DNA of 64,000 nt. Origin: Caulobacter sp. RHG1 (GTDB lineage Bacteria; Pseudomonadota; Alphaproteobacteria; Caulobacterales; Caulobacteraceae). How positions within the stretch are numbered: position 1 is the first letter of the stretch; each line of letters opens with the position of its first letter. Positions 26,186 through 35,146 of this stretch are shown in pieces. The notes under the pieces are model-generated. The model was not told the DNA's origin. It worked only from the letters and a program-made list of their open reading frames with translations, and searched no databases. Where the stretch lies: positions 1-64,000 of the forward strand of contig NZ_SMZP01000008.1 of assembly GCF_013181195.1 (NCBI RefSeq), in the 5' to 3' direction. A program made the position numbers and the translations under genes.

Positions 26186-27364
26186 CTAGGGGTCGCGCGG
26201 GTCCGACGGATCGATGCGCGTCGAAGCGATCGAGGGCTTGAAGATCAGCGCCGTGGGCGCGAGGCGAGCGGTGACCTGGCCGGGCTGATAGCCAAGTTCG
26301 GCCGCCGCCCTCGCCTTGAAGTCGGGGCCTTCGATATACTGGGCATGCTGGGGGTTGGTGACGATCAGCGCCTCGCGCTCCAGCGGCGCGCCCATCGCCA
26401 GCAGCCTTCGCGTGACGTTTCGAAGGTTGGTCGTCGTGTGCCGCGCATAGGGCTCGATCAGAACACGCTCGGCGGGCACGCCGTAGCGCTCGACCAGCGC
26501 CTTGCGCATCTCGACCGCTTCGACGAACGCCGTGCCCTTGGGGTGGACGCCGCTGCCGGACACGATCACGAAGGGTGCCAGACCCGCCGCGAACTGCTGG
26601 GCGGCCAAGCGGACATTGAGCTTGCCCCGGGCGCTCAACGGCGTGGAAAGATCGGTCGGTCCGACGCCCGGTGCGATGATCGCGACATACCGGTAGCGCT
26701 TCCAGTCGACGGTCGGCGCCGACGACAGCGCCGCGGCGTTGTAGGTCGCATCCAGAGGCTCGAATGCGACGGCGTCGTCCGCGCCGTTGGCGTCGAGCAG
26801 CGCCATCGCCACCGCTAGGCTCGGATCGAAATCCGCGCCCGGATCGTCACGGCCCGCTTCCGCCAGCATCATGGCGTCGGCCAGGGTGGCGTTGAACTGC
26901 GCGCTGCCCGGCGGGTCGATCGGCCCATCGATCTGCGGATAACGCGGGACGGCGCGCAGACCATAGACCTGGACGATGGCGTTCAGCCCCCTCAGCTCCC
27001 GCAGCACCTGGGCGGAAACGCCGTCGTCGGCCGCAACCGCCTTGCGACTTGCGGGCTTCAGCGCGGGTGCGGCCTGAGCGGCGACCTCGTCCATCTCCGC
27101 GTCCGTCCACAGAGACGCTCGCAGGACGCACGGCGCACCGCGCTGGCAGGCGTCCAGGCGCTTTCGCCGCTCGGCCCGCATCGACGACGCGACCTGCGCC
27201 CCCTCGGGACTTTGCGCCAGCGCCGTCAGGGCGGGAAAGAGCCGGCCGGCCAGCAGCGCCCAGTGCTTGTCGCCGACCGGCGCGGCCAGCGCGGAGCCGC
27301 CGCTCAGGGCCACGACCATCAGACAGGCGCTCATCACGAGACGGATCGCTATGCGGGACATCAT
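26186..27364 (-). CDS. DUF218 (YdcF-like) domain protein, secreted
   Basis: A 392-residue protein with a signal peptide (about 1-28). The C-terminal 190 residues carry the DUF218 fold: YVAIIAPGVGPTD, then FVIVSGSGVHPKGT, then VPAERVLIEPYARHTTTNLRNV. The Glu, Arg and Asn of the last motif are the family's conserved set. The DUF218 family includes YdcF, SanA and envelope-related proteins; a hydrolase or nucleotide-binding role is suspected. The N-terminal half is helical and unlike anything I recognise. It overlaps the nucleoside hydrolase gene by ATGA and is the last gene of the operon. Confidence 0.85.
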   Translation of the reverse strand: MMSRIAIRLVMSACLMVVALSGGSALAAPVGDKHWALLAGRLFPALTALAQSPEGAQVASSMRAERRKRLDACQRGAPCVLRASLWTDAEMDEVAAQAAPALKPASRKAVAADDGVSAQVLRELRGLNAIVQVYGLRAVPRYPQIDGPIDPPGSAQFNATLADAMMLAEAGRDDPGADFDPSLAVAMALLDANGADDAVAFEPLDATYNAAALSSAPTVDWKRYRYVAIIAPGVGPTDLSTPLSARGKLNVRLAAQQFAAGLAPFVIVSGSGVHPKGTAFVEAVEMRKALVERYGVPAERVLIEPYARHTTTNLRNVTRRLLAMGAPLEREALIVTNPQHAQYIEGPDFKARAAAELGYQPGQVTARLAPTALIFKPSIASTRIDPSDPRDP

Positions 27365-28494
27365 GGAATTTGGCGGCTTTCCAATGGGGAGGGACCGACC
27401 AGCGCGGTCATGGCTTCCAGGGCGCGGGCGCGCTGGGTGTCGTCGAGAGTGAGATATCTCGCCGATCCGCGAGCGTCGGCCTCGAACCGGGCGACGCCGT
27501 CGGGCAGGACCTTGATCGCGCCCGGACCCGACAGCGAGAAATAGCCGCGGTCGGGACGGACCGCGTAGAGGACCGAGGTCAGGTCGAAAGTCTTGTGGTC
27601 GTGCAGCGCCCCGCTGGGCGCCGTGGCGGACCGGTAGGTCTGGTCCATGTACCGATAGGTGATCGGGATGGGATGATCTGGGGCGCGGGCGAACCGGCGC
27701 TGGATGTCCGCCCCCTTCATCCGCAGGGTGAAGCCGACCTCCGCGCCGCTGGCGACGATGGGCGTGGGCCAGTCGCGAAACAGCGCCCGGGCGGACGGGA
27801 TGTCCTTGCGGATGTTGTACTCGGGGCGGCTCTTCAGGAGGACTTCGTCACCGACCCGCGCATCGGCGAAGCGGCCGGCCATGATCGACAGCAGCCGGAC
27901 CTTGCGCCGCACCAGATCTCTCCCCTTCAGCGGGCTGGCCGCATCGGGTCCGCTGGCCAGCAGCCGCGCCAGATTGGTCGAGAAGCCGATGGCGACGACC
28001 ACGACGCTGGCGTCCGGCTGCGCGGCCAGGGTCTTTCGCAGCAGCGCCACCGCCTCAGGCGCGTCATCCCCGTCCGCCAGGCTGTGAGGGAACTTTGGGG
28101 TTCCGTCGAGCGTGCGCAGCTTGGCGACGTACTCGGTGTACATCGGCGCGCCCGCGTCCATCGGTGCGCCGTCCCCCGCCCAGCGCGCCAGCGGCTTGAC
28201 GCCATTCCGCACGAGGCCGACGGGGATGCCGGGACGGCCATAGGCGGTGTCGAGCAGATCGACATAGGCGGCGCACCAGCGGTCGTCCGTCGAGCTGGTG
28301 ACAGCCAGGATCCTCGCCTCGCCGCGGTCCTGCAGCGCATGCAGCATCGCCAGGGCCAGAGCGTCGTCGATGTCGCCCCACATGTCGGTGTCGAGGATGA
28401 TCGACGTGGGCGCGGCATCGCGCGCCTGCGCTTGGCCGGACATGAGGCCCGCTCCCAGGACGATGGCCGCCAGGGCCGCCACGGCTTGCTTCAT
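27361..28494 (-). CDS. Periplasmic inosine-uridine nucleoside hydrolase-like enzyme
   Basis: A 377-residue protein with a signal peptide (about 1-25). It carries the nucleoside hydrolase calcium signature DTDMWGDIDDA (Asp35, Asp37, Asp41, Asp43, Asp44), later VVVAIGFSTNLARLL, and a distal His/Asp pair in HDHKTFDLTSVLYAV. The family cleaves N-glycosidic bonds of ribonucleosides to base plus ribose. The signal peptide and the adjoining TonB receptor argue for action in the periplasm on imported nucleosides or glycosides. It sits 58 bases after the receptor gene. Confidence 0.9.
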   Translation of the reverse strand: MKQAVAALAAIVLGAGLMSGQAQARDAAPTSIILDTDMWGDIDDALALAMLHALQDRGEARILAVTSSTDDRWCAAYVDLLDTAYGRPGIPVGLVRNGVKPLARWAGDGAPMDAGAPMYTEYVAKLRTLDGTPKFPHSLADGDDAPEAVALLRKTLAAQPDASVVVVAIGFSTNLARLLASGPDAASPLKGRDLVRRKVRLLSIMAGRFADARVGDEVLLKSRPEYNIRKDIPSARALFRDWPTPIVASGAEVGFTLRMKGADIQRRFARAPDHPIPITYRYMDQTYRSATAPSGALHDHKTFDLTSVLYAVRPDRGYFSLSGPGAIKVLPDGVARFEADARGSARYLTLDDTQRARALEAMTALVGPSPLESRQIP

Positions 28495-28552
28495 ACGCCC
28501 CTCCCCTTCGCCGTGCGGCCGAGCCGGCGCGACGCCGGCTCGGCCATGGCCC

Positions 28553-31291
28553 TTAGAACTTCACGCGGCCGCCGAAGAGGATGCGGCGATCCAGCTCCTC
28601 GACATTGAACGGCATGTGGAGCGCGCTGGACTTGTTGACCCGCTGCGATCGGGTGAGGTTCAGCACCTGCATCTGCAGCGAGAAGCGGTCGGTGAGGTCG
28701 TAGTTGGTGCTGAAGTCCAGCTGGCCGTACGGATCGGTGAAGCGCGGAATGCCGAAGTCGCTGTTGAACTCGGCCAGGAAGCGCGCGCGCCAGGAATACG
28801 AGAAGCGGGCGTCGAACCGGCCGTTGTCGTAGTAACCGACCAGATTGTAGCTGTTCTTCGACAGGCCCGGCAGGCCCGCGCTGCGCACGTCGCCGGCCGT
28901 GGCGAAGTCGGCCGAGCTCTCGGTGTAGGCATAGTTGGCCACGAAGCCGAAGTCGCGCAGGGCGTCCGACACGAAGTCCAGCCGCGACTGGGCGGTCAGC
29001 TCGAAGCCCTTGATCTTGGCCGACACGCCGTTGACCGGCCGCACGAAGGTGATCGGCCCCGTCACCAGCACCGCGTCCGCCTGACGGGGGAAGGTGCGAT
29101 TCTCGACGAACGCGGTCGTGTCGATGAAGTCCTTGATGTCCTTGTAGAAGACATTGGCGCCGATCAGGCCGCCTCGCCCGAAGTACCACTCCGCGCCCAG
29201 GTCGAGATTGTCGGCGGTATAGGGCGTCAGCTCCGGATTGCCCATGGTGCCGCGGCCGCCGCTGGCGTCGATGCCGTTGAAGCTCTCGCGCGGCGCGACG
29301 TCGCCCAGGTTCGGCCGCGTCAGGGTCCGGCCGTAGGCGGCGCGCAGCACCACGTCGGGAGCGACCTCCCACTTGGCGGTCAGGCTGGGCAGGAAGAACT
29401 GGTAGGTCTTGTCGACCGTCACCGGAGTGATCTGCTGGCTGGGCAGGTTGGCGTTGATGACCCGGTTGCCGGTCGCCGACTGCTCGGTCCGGACGAAACG
29501 CAGGCCGGCGACGAGGTTGAAGCGCTCGACCTCGACCTGGGCCTCGGCATAGCCGGCGAAGGTCTTCTCGGTGACCTCATAGCTGCCGCTGGCCTCGTTC
29601 GGGATTTGACGGGTCAGGGCCGTTCCGGCGATCGGCGCGCCGCCTCGGCCGTTGGGCAGGAACAGGGCCAGCACCTTGTCCTCGTCGACATTCAGCAGCT
29701 GGTTCGGTACGGACGCGCCCGCGCCACGGACGTTGAAATCGACCAGGCTGGCGACGGCCGACAGGTTCGGCACGGCCAGGGTCGAGGTTCCGGCGATACG
29801 GTTCAGGCGGGTGTCGAACGCCTGGCGGCTCTTCTCGCGGTCCGAATAGCGGGCGCCGAACTTGATGCTCTTGAGCGCGCTGTCGAACGTGCGCTCGACG
29901 TCCAGCTTGGTCGAGAACTCGTTGTCCTCGTCGCGCGTCGGGCGGAACGCGAAGGTGTTGAACAGGAAGTTCTCTGGATTGCCGACGAAGTCCGTCGCCG
30001 TCGAGCCGAAGTCCAGATAGTCGCCGCGCACAGTGTAGCTGACCGTGCCGGGGTCGAAGACGCCCGCCGCATTGGCCAGGCGGAACGAGTAGAGGTCGAA
30101 GGTGGAGTCGTTCTCGCGACTGGAATAGCCGACCATGGGCGCGATGGTCCAATGCTCGGTGGGCGTCCACTTGGCCGAGGCCGAGGCTTGGTAGAACTGC
30201 TCGTCGGTCGTGTAGAAATTGGCGCCGACGCGCTGCTGGATGTTGGTGAAGTCGCCCTTGGTGATCACGCCGTTCTGGACCGTGATGTTGGTCGGGGCGT
30301 TGGCGCCGCCCTCGATCGCCATGTCGTCGCGCAGCGCGTTGCGATGGCTGTCCAGCTTGCCGTAGAGGCCGTCCAGCGTGAACTCCAGCGTGTCGGTCGG
30401 ACGAGCCTGGACGCTCAGGGTCGAGCCGAACGTCTTGCGGTCATCCTTGACGTAGTAGTAGCGCGGGCCATTGGCGATCAGCAGGGCGCCGACGTCGGCT
30501 GAGGCCTTGATCGGCCCGGTGTTGGAGTTGCTGAACGCGCGCCAACTGCCGCCCTCGACGGTGTCGGAGCGATAGGTGGCATCGGCGTAGGAGACCGAGG
30601 CGACGACCCCGTACTTGCCGGCGTTGTAGCTGAGCAGCGCCGCGCCGCGTCCATCGGCCTTCTCGTTGATGCCGCTGTAATTGCCCAGGACCGAGGCCGA
30701 CATGTGGAAGCCGTCCTTCTGGTCCAGCGGCCGCGGCGTCTGCAGCGACACCGAGCCGGCCAAGCCGCCTTCGGTCTGCGAGGCCAGGCTGGTCTTGTTC
30801 ACGACCGCGCCGGTGAAGAGTTCCGAGGCCAGGATCTCGAAGCTGAAGCCGCGTCCGCCGCTGCCCTCGCTGTTGCCCAGGCTGCGTGCGCCGTCGTTGT
30901 TGGAGGTGCCGGCCACGCCGTTGACCTCGACCAGGGTGAACTGCGGACCCAGGCCCCGCAGGTTGATCGCCCGGCCTTCGCCGAAGGCGTTGCGGTCCAG
31001 GGTGACGCCGGGGATGCGCTGAAGCGATTCCGAGATGTTCAGGTCCGGAAACTTGCCGATGTCCTCGGCCGTGATCGCGTCGGAGATGCCCGAGGCGTCG
31101 CGCTTGATGCTGATCGCCCGCTCGAGGCTGGCGCGAAAGCCCTGGACGACGATCTCGTCGACGGTGGCGCCCGCATCCGGTGGGGTCGCGATCGGCAACG
31201 CGCCGCCGGTGGTCTGGGCCAGCGCCATGCCCGGCGCGAAAGCGATCGAGGCCAGTAGCGCCCCGCGCAAGCTCACTCGACGAAACAACAT
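28553..31291 (-). CDS. TonB-dependent outer-membrane receptor, nucleoside-locus type
   Basis: A receptor of 912 residues in the carbohydrate-type family common in Caulobacterales. The signal peptide (1-26) is followed by a TonB box-like DEIVVQGFRASLE, the plug (ITAEDIGKFPDLNISESLQRIPGV, then INLRGLG), and a 22-strand barrel ending in the terminal aromatic RILFGGRVKF. The hooked pattern FRASLERAISIKRDASGISDAI is typical of oligosaccharide receptors. I prefer the ATG at 31291, nine bases after GGAGG; two in-frame starts at 31297 and 31294 overlap too closely with that site. It heads the operon with nucleoside hydrolase and DUF218. Confidence 0.9.
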   Translation of the reverse strand: MLFRRVSLRGALLASIAFAPGMALAQTTGGALPIATPPDAGATVDEIVVQGFRASLERAISIKRDASGISDAITAEDIGKFPDLNISESLQRIPGVTLDRNAFGEGRAINLRGLGPQFTLVEVNGVAGTSNNDGARSLGNSEGSGGRGFSFEILASELFTGAVVNKTSLASQTEGGLAGSVSLQTPRPLDQKDGFHMSASVLGNYSGINEKADGRGAALLSYNAGKYGVVASVSYADATYRSDTVEGGSWRAFSNSNTGPIKASADVGALLIANGPRYYYVKDDRKTFGSTLSVQARPTDTLEFTLDGLYGKLDSHRNALRDDMAIEGGANAPTNITVQNGVITKGDFTNIQQRVGANFYTTDEQFYQASASAKWTPTEHWTIAPMVGYSSRENDSTFDLYSFRLANAAGVFDPGTVSYTVRGDYLDFGSTATDFVGNPENFLFNTFAFRPTRDEDNEFSTKLDVERTFDSALKSIKFGARYSDREKSRQAFDTRLNRIAGTSTLAVPNLSAVASLVDFNVRGAGASVPNQLLNVDEDKVLALFLPNGRGGAPIAGTALTRQIPNEASGSYEVTEKTFAGYAEAQVEVERFNLVAGLRFVRTEQSATGNRVINANLPSQQITPVTVDKTYQFFLPSLTAKWEVAPDVVLRAAYGRTLTRPNLGDVAPRESFNGIDASGGRGTMGNPELTPYTADNLDLGAEWYFGRGGLIGANVFYKDIKDFIDTTAFVENRTFPRQADAVLVTGPITFVRPVNGVSAKIKGFELTAQSRLDFVSDALRDFGFVANYAYTESSADFATAGDVRSAGLPGLSKNSYNLVGYYDNGRFDARFSYSWRARFLAEFNSDFGIPRFTDPYGQLDFSTNYDLTDRFSLQMQVLNLTRSQRVNKSSALHMPFNVEELDRRILFGGRVKF

Positions 31292-31310
31292 CACCATTCC
31301 CCTCCAAGGA

Positions 31311-31335
31311 ATTAAATCGCTTGTAGGGATTTAAT
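31311..31335. promoter_or_regulatory. Palindromic operator candidate for the ROK repressor
   Basis: ATTAAATC (31311-31318) and GATTTAAT (31328-31335) form a perfect 8-base inverted repeat with a 9-base spacer. It lies 20 bases upstream of the receptor start, in an otherwise AT-rich 240-base divergent region. A further ATTTAAT half-site lies at 31494-31500 upstream of the ROK gene. The position suits a repressor site for the receptor operon. Confidence 0.6.
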
Positions 31336-31537
31336 ATAGCGCCAATGGGAGCGTTCAAAGTGTAATTTTTGCGACAGCACACTCCCACGGCACTCAACGC
31401 CCTCACGATAGCACCAAAATATTTTAGCGATATCAGTCATATAACTAGATTCCCGCCATTGCGTAGCAGCCTAAAGATTGGTCACGCATTGGTATTTAAT
31501 TGGCCTATCTAGCGCTTAAGCCTCACGACGGGGATAA

Positions 31538-32716
31538 ATGGCGAGACTTTCGACGGCTTGGGAAAGCCCGCCGCCCCTGAAAGCGACGAGGTCGATCTTG
31601 ACGCCCATCACCCAGTTTTCGCTCATTCCCAGCCACAAGGCCGTCCTGCGGGAGATCCATCGCGCCGGATCGGCGACGCGCATCGACCTCACCAAGACCA
31701 CAGGCCTGTCGACCCAGTCGCTGACGCGGATCACCAAGGAGCTGATCGACGACGGCCTGATCGTCGAGGGCGAGCGCCGCATCACCGGGCGCGGCCAGCC
31801 GGCGATCTATCTGTCGATCCGTCCCAGCTGCATGGTGTCGTTCGGCCTGGTCATCGAGCACGACCAGATCACCTGCGTGGCCTCGGAACTGGGGGGCGAG
31901 CAACTGGTCTATCTGAAACGGCACGGCGACTTCCAGAAGGCCGACGCCGCGCTCGCCGAGGCCGGGGCAATGCTGGCGACCGCGATCGACCAAGCCCCGC
32001 CCAAGGCCCTGGCGCTGGGGGTCGGCGTCTCGGTCTCGGGCTTCTTCGTCGAAGAGGGCTCAAGACGCTTCGTCTCGCGCAACGACATCGAGGGCTGGCG
32101 GGCGATCGACCTAGCCCACGACCTTCCCCTTCCGCTCCCGATGCCGGTCTTCGTCGAGAACGACGGCCGCGCCGCCGCCATCGGCCAGGCCGTCGACGGG
32201 ATCGGGCGCGGGCTGGAGAGCTTCTTCCTGGTGCTGATGACCAAGGGGATCGGGGGCGGCTTCGTCTACCGGGGCGAACTGATCCGGGGCAGCCTCGGCA
32301 ACGCCGGCGACCTGACGGGCTTCGTGCCGCGCAGCCCGTCCACCAAGCGCCCCACGGCCGAGAGCCTGGCCAATTTCCTGCGCCAGAAATGGAGCGCGCC
32401 GCCGACCGACGCCCAGATCGACGCGGCCCTGCGCGAAGACGACCCTGCGATCCTGGAATGGCTGGTCGGCGCGGGACAATCCCTTCAGGAGGCGTTGGCC
32501 GTGGTCGCAGGCCTCCTGGATCCCAAGGCGATCATCCTGGCGGGACGGCTCTCGCCGGCCGTGCGTCAGGCGCTTGCGGATCGGGTCAAGGTGGAGACGG
32601 TCAACTTCGCCGGCTTCCAGGCGCCGCCGCCGATGATGCTGGTCGATCCCAAGACCGACTGCCTGTCGGTCGGCGCGACCGCCCTGCCCGTCGCCGCGTA
32701 TCTCTACAGCCGATAG
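31538..32716 (+). CDS. ROK-family transcriptional repressor
   Basis: A 392-residue regulator. A winged helix-turn-helix (about 35-85, with RIDLTKTTGLSTQSLTRITKEL) is fused to a ROK sugar-kinase-like domain. That domain has LGVGVSVSGFF, the acidic VFVENDGRAAAIGQ and TKGIGGGFVYRGELIRG. The CxCGxxGCxE zinc motif of classic NagC/Mlc ROK proteins is absent from the segment after NAGDLTG. ROK regulators respond to sugars or their phosphates. Divergent position next to a receptor and nucleoside hydrolase suggests it senses a ribose- or glycoside-derived ligand. Confidence 0.88.
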   Translation: MARLSTAWESPPPLKATRSILTPITQFSLIPSHKAVLREIHRAGSATRIDLTKTTGLSTQSLTRITKELIDDGLIVEGERRITGRGQPAIYLSIRPSCMVSFGLVIEHDQITCVASELGGEQLVYLKRHGDFQKADAALAEAGAMLATAIDQAPPKALALGVGVSVSGFFVEEGSRRFVSRNDIEGWRAIDLAHDLPLPLPMPVFVENDGRAAAIGQAVDGIGRGLESFFLVLMTKGIGGGFVYRGELIRGSLGNAGDLTGFVPRSPSTKRPTAESLANFLRQKWSAPPTDAQIDAALREDDPAILEWLVGAGQSLQEALAVVAGLLDPKAIILAGRLSPAVRQALADRVKVETVNFAGFQAPPPMMLVDPKTDCLSVGATALPVAAYLYSR

Positions 32717-32720
32717 GCGT

Positions 32721-33983
32721 TCAGGCCGGCTGCCCGGCGCGTCCACGGCGCAGCAGGAGCCCGGTCATGGCGACGGCGGCGATCGAGGTGGCCAGCGCCG
32801 CCCCGATCATGCTGGCCAGGTCATGCCGCCCGGCCCCCTCGATCAGCGGCCCCACGATCAGCGCGCCGACCGCGCCCGCCGCATGGGTCGCGGCGATCGC
32901 GACCCCGAAGATCGCCGCGTCCCGTCGCCGTCCGGTCCGGACCGCGTCGTCGCGCGCCAGCAGCGCCACCGCCGTCCACATGCTGGTCAGCAACGCGCCG
33001 ATCGCCACCCCATGGACCAGAGCCGCGACCAGACGCAGCGACGTCTGTCCCTCTCCCATCGCCTGCGCCCAGGCCGTGATCGCGGCGACGACCGCGATGG
33101 CGATCAAGGCGCGCGCCTCGCCAAGGGCGCGCTCCAGCCGCTTCATCGCGCCCGGCCCCAGGATCGAACCGGCGCAGAACGCGCAGAGGAACCAGGCCCC
33201 CAGATTGCGCCATCCATCGACGTCGGGCGCGAAGATCAGCAGGCGTCGCGTCACCGGCAGGATGATCGCGGCCACGCAGACGATCAGGAAGACCGCGCCC
33301 CAGCCGGCCGGCGCCCGCCGCCTCTCCCGCACCGTCGGTTCGGGCGCAGGCATGGGCGACGGCGGCCGGATGCCCAGCATGAGCGCGGCGCTGACGACCA
33401 CGCCGATCGCGACCAGGGACAGCGCCGGCAAGGCCAGGCCTGCCAGACGCCCGCCGGCCCACAGATAGGCCAGGGTGATCGCCAGCTTGGCGATGGGCGA
33501 CAGCATGGTCTGCAGCCGCACGTAACGACGGGTGTCCTCGTCGTCGCGGGGCAGGATCGAGCTGAGCGCCTTTTGCGGAATGTCCTGCAATGCGTACCCC
33601 ACGCGAAAGGCCAGCCCCGCCGCCAGGAGGACGCCAAGATCAAGGGCGGTGAACTGCAGCACGAAGGACACGCCGGTCACGATCGCGCCGACCAGCTGCA
33701 GCCAGAGCAGCTTGCGCGGCGAGAGGCCGAGCGCCGTCATCAGATAGCCCGCGCCCAGCGTGGCCAGCGCCCCGACCGACAGGAACAGAAACAGCATCTG
33801 CCCGACCGCTTCCCCCGCCAGGCCGACCTCGGCATGCAGCCGCCACGCCAACAGCATGTCGGTCGTCAGCCAAGGCACGCACTTGCCGAAGTTGCCCGCG
33901 CAGAAGAGAGGACGATTGAGGTCGAAGCGGGCGGGCGACTTGCGCGCGTCCGATACAGCCTTGGTCGCCGAAGCCAGGGTCAT
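32721..33983 (-). CDS. MFS sugar/nucleoside-type transporter
   Basis: A 420-residue, 12-helix permease ending four bases from the ROK stop (convergent). It has MFS/GPH-like features: an N-terminal FCAGNFGKCVPWLTTDMLLAW, the cytoplasmic loop GLSPRKLLWLQ, and a mid-protein loop with MPAPEPTVRERRRAP. It probably imports the product of the neighbouring hydrolase. The ATG at 33983 is chosen over a TTG seven codons upstream that overlaps a short palindrome (GGTCC-AATAG-GGACC, 33988-34002). Confidence 0.82.
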   Translation of the reverse strand: MTLASATKAVSDARKSPARFDLNRPLFCAGNFGKCVPWLTTDMLLAWRLHAEVGLAGEAVGQMLFLFLSVGALATLGAGYLMTALGLSPRKLLWLQLVGAIVTGVSFVLQFTALDLGVLLAAGLAFRVGYALQDIPQKALSSILPRDDEDTRRYVRLQTMLSPIAKLAITLAYLWAGGRLAGLALPALSLVAIGVVVSAALMLGIRPPSPMPAPEPTVRERRRAPAGWGAVFLIVCVAAIILPVTRRLLIFAPDVDGWRNLGAWFLCAFCAGSILGPGAMKRLERALGEARALIAIAVVAAITAWAQAMGEGQTSLRLVAALVHGVAIGALLTSMWTAVALLARDDAVRTGRRRDAAIFGVAIAATHAAGAVGALIVGPLIEGAGRHDLASMIGAALATSIAAVAMTGLLLRRGRAGQPA

Positions 33984-34297
33984 GGTGGGTCCAATAGGGA
34001 CCAACGGTTACAGGAAGACGTCAACCCCGGCCTGGCCTAGGCGGCGGCGTCGGGCTCACTCGCGATGGCAAGCCATGATCGCCTGCCCTGAAGAATGGGC
34101 GTTCACACCTAATCGAATCCAGCCTACGCTACCTATGGGCGAGCCGACATGCTCAAACCGTCGCGTCAGGCGAGGTCTTCCCCCTGCGCTGCGGACCGTG
34201 TCTGCCCGCCCCTTCCGACGTCCCTCTCGATCGGACGCCAGAAGCGGGAGCGTCGTCGCCATCCCCCCAAAACGGCCGGCGACGCTCCCAACAGCCA
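33984..34297. other. Intergenic region, no gene seen
   Basis: A 314-base gap between the MFS start and the gamma carbonic anhydrase stop. It contains the short GGTCC/GGACC palindrome next to the MFS start and no coding frame with Caulobacter-like codon bias. The MFS promoter should lie in its left half. Confidence 0.6.
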
Positions 34298-34831
34298 TTA
34301 GCCTTCGACCGCCCTCAGATCGCGGGCGTAACGCCTCCAGTTCTCGACATAGTGCAGGGCCGAGGCCTGCAGGATCATCGCCTGGTGCTCGCTGACCTCG
34401 CGGATGATCTTGCCCGGCGCGCCGACGACCATCGAGTTGTCCGGGATCTCCTTGCCCTCGGTGATGAGGGCGCCGGCGCCGATCAGGCAGTTCTTCCCGA
34501 TCTTCGCGCCGTTCAGCACGATCGAGCCGATTCCGATCAGACTGCCGTCGCCGATCGTGCATCCGTGCAGCATCACCATGTGGCCGATGGTGACGTTGGC
34601 GCCGATGGTCAGGGGAACGCCAGCATCGGTATGAAGAACCGAGCCGTCCTGGACATTGCTGTTCTCGCCGACGGTGATCGGATCATTGTCGCCGCGGGCC
34701 ACCGCACCCCACCAGATGCTGGCGTTCTTCTTGAGAATCACGTTGCCCATCACGCTGGCCGACGGCGCGATCCAGTATTCGTCCTGCGGCGGAAGCGTCG
34801 GGGTCACGGCGCCCAGCGAATAGACAGTCAT
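34298..34831 (-). CDS. Gamma-class carbonic anhydrase-like hexapeptide protein
   Basis: A 177-residue left-handed beta-helix of the PaaY/YrdA/CaiE group. The three metal ligands are visible as His67 (VLHTD), His84 (IGHMVMLH) and His89. Arg46 and Asp48 (ARGDND) and Gln61 also match gamma carbonic anhydrases. About seven hexapeptide turns precede a C-terminal helix (HQAMILQASALHYVENWRRYA). The trimer should bind zinc or iron in the cytoplasm; activity varies in this group. ATG at 34831 is chosen for a GAGG site upstream. Confidence 0.9.
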   Translation of the reverse strand: MTVYSLGAVTPTLPPQDEYWIAPSASVMGNVILKKNASIWWGAVARGDNDPITVGENSNVQDGSVLHTDAGVPLTIGANVTIGHMVMLHGCTIGDGSLIGIGSIVLNGAKIGKNCLIGAGALITEGKEIPDNSMVVGAPGKIIREVSEHQAMILQASALHYVENWRRYARDLRAVEG

Positions 34832-34939
34832 CCGTATGCCTCGTTTCTTGTGAGCGATTTTCCGGTTAACGCCCCATAAACCATGATTTGCCATTGTAGG
34901 AGGGCGGAACGAGAGGGAACATTCCTTAAGCGGGAATCA

Positions 34940-35125
34940 CTTTCTTCTCCCCGCTGACGAAGACGGGGTGTTGCTCTTGGCGTTTCGGCGTACAGCATCG
35001 ACCATCGCAGGCTCTCCCGAGCCGCCGCGTCGCGCGCCTGATTTCGTGCCTGGCTTCGTTTCTGTCCAGCCCACCGACAACCAGCTCACAAGTAAGGACG
35101 ACGCCTTTTGGCCTCGTCCTTTTTT
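34940..35125 (+). ncRNA. Candidate small RNA or structured phoH leader
   Basis: This stretch has no protein-coding signal but ends in a textbook intrinsic terminator (35094-35125). It also contains hairpins CCCCG...CGGGG (34949-34968) and GGCTC-TCCC-GAGCC (35010-35023). The nearest upstream plus-strand gene is over 2 kb away, so the terminator must end a local transcript. It could be an independent small RNA or the attenuated leader of phoH. No clear promoter was found, so the 5' end is a guess. Confidence 0.35.
35094..35125 (+). terminator. Orphan intrinsic terminator upstream of phoH
   Basis: AAGGACGA (35094-35101) pairs with TCGTCCTT (35114-35121); an inner GCC-TTTT-GGC extends the stem past one mismatch, and six T residues follow. 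It lies 22 bases before the phoH start codon, on the coding strand. Confidence 0.85.
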
Positions 35126-35146
35126 CATGCCCGAATGGAGGCTTTG

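Noticed and set aside
28298..30502. A 734-codon plus-strand frame across the TonB receptor and nucleoside hydrolase
   Set aside because: It opposes two well-supported genes and shows no recognisable motif.
31558..33468. A 636-codon plus-strand frame overlapping the ROK and MFS genes
   Set aside because: Arg/Pro-rich out-of-frame read of the ROK gene with no domain.
33988..34002. GGTCC-AATAG-GGACC palindrome as an operator of the MFS gene
   Set aside because: Arms are only five bases and there is no nearby regulator gene with matching sites, so it was not called.
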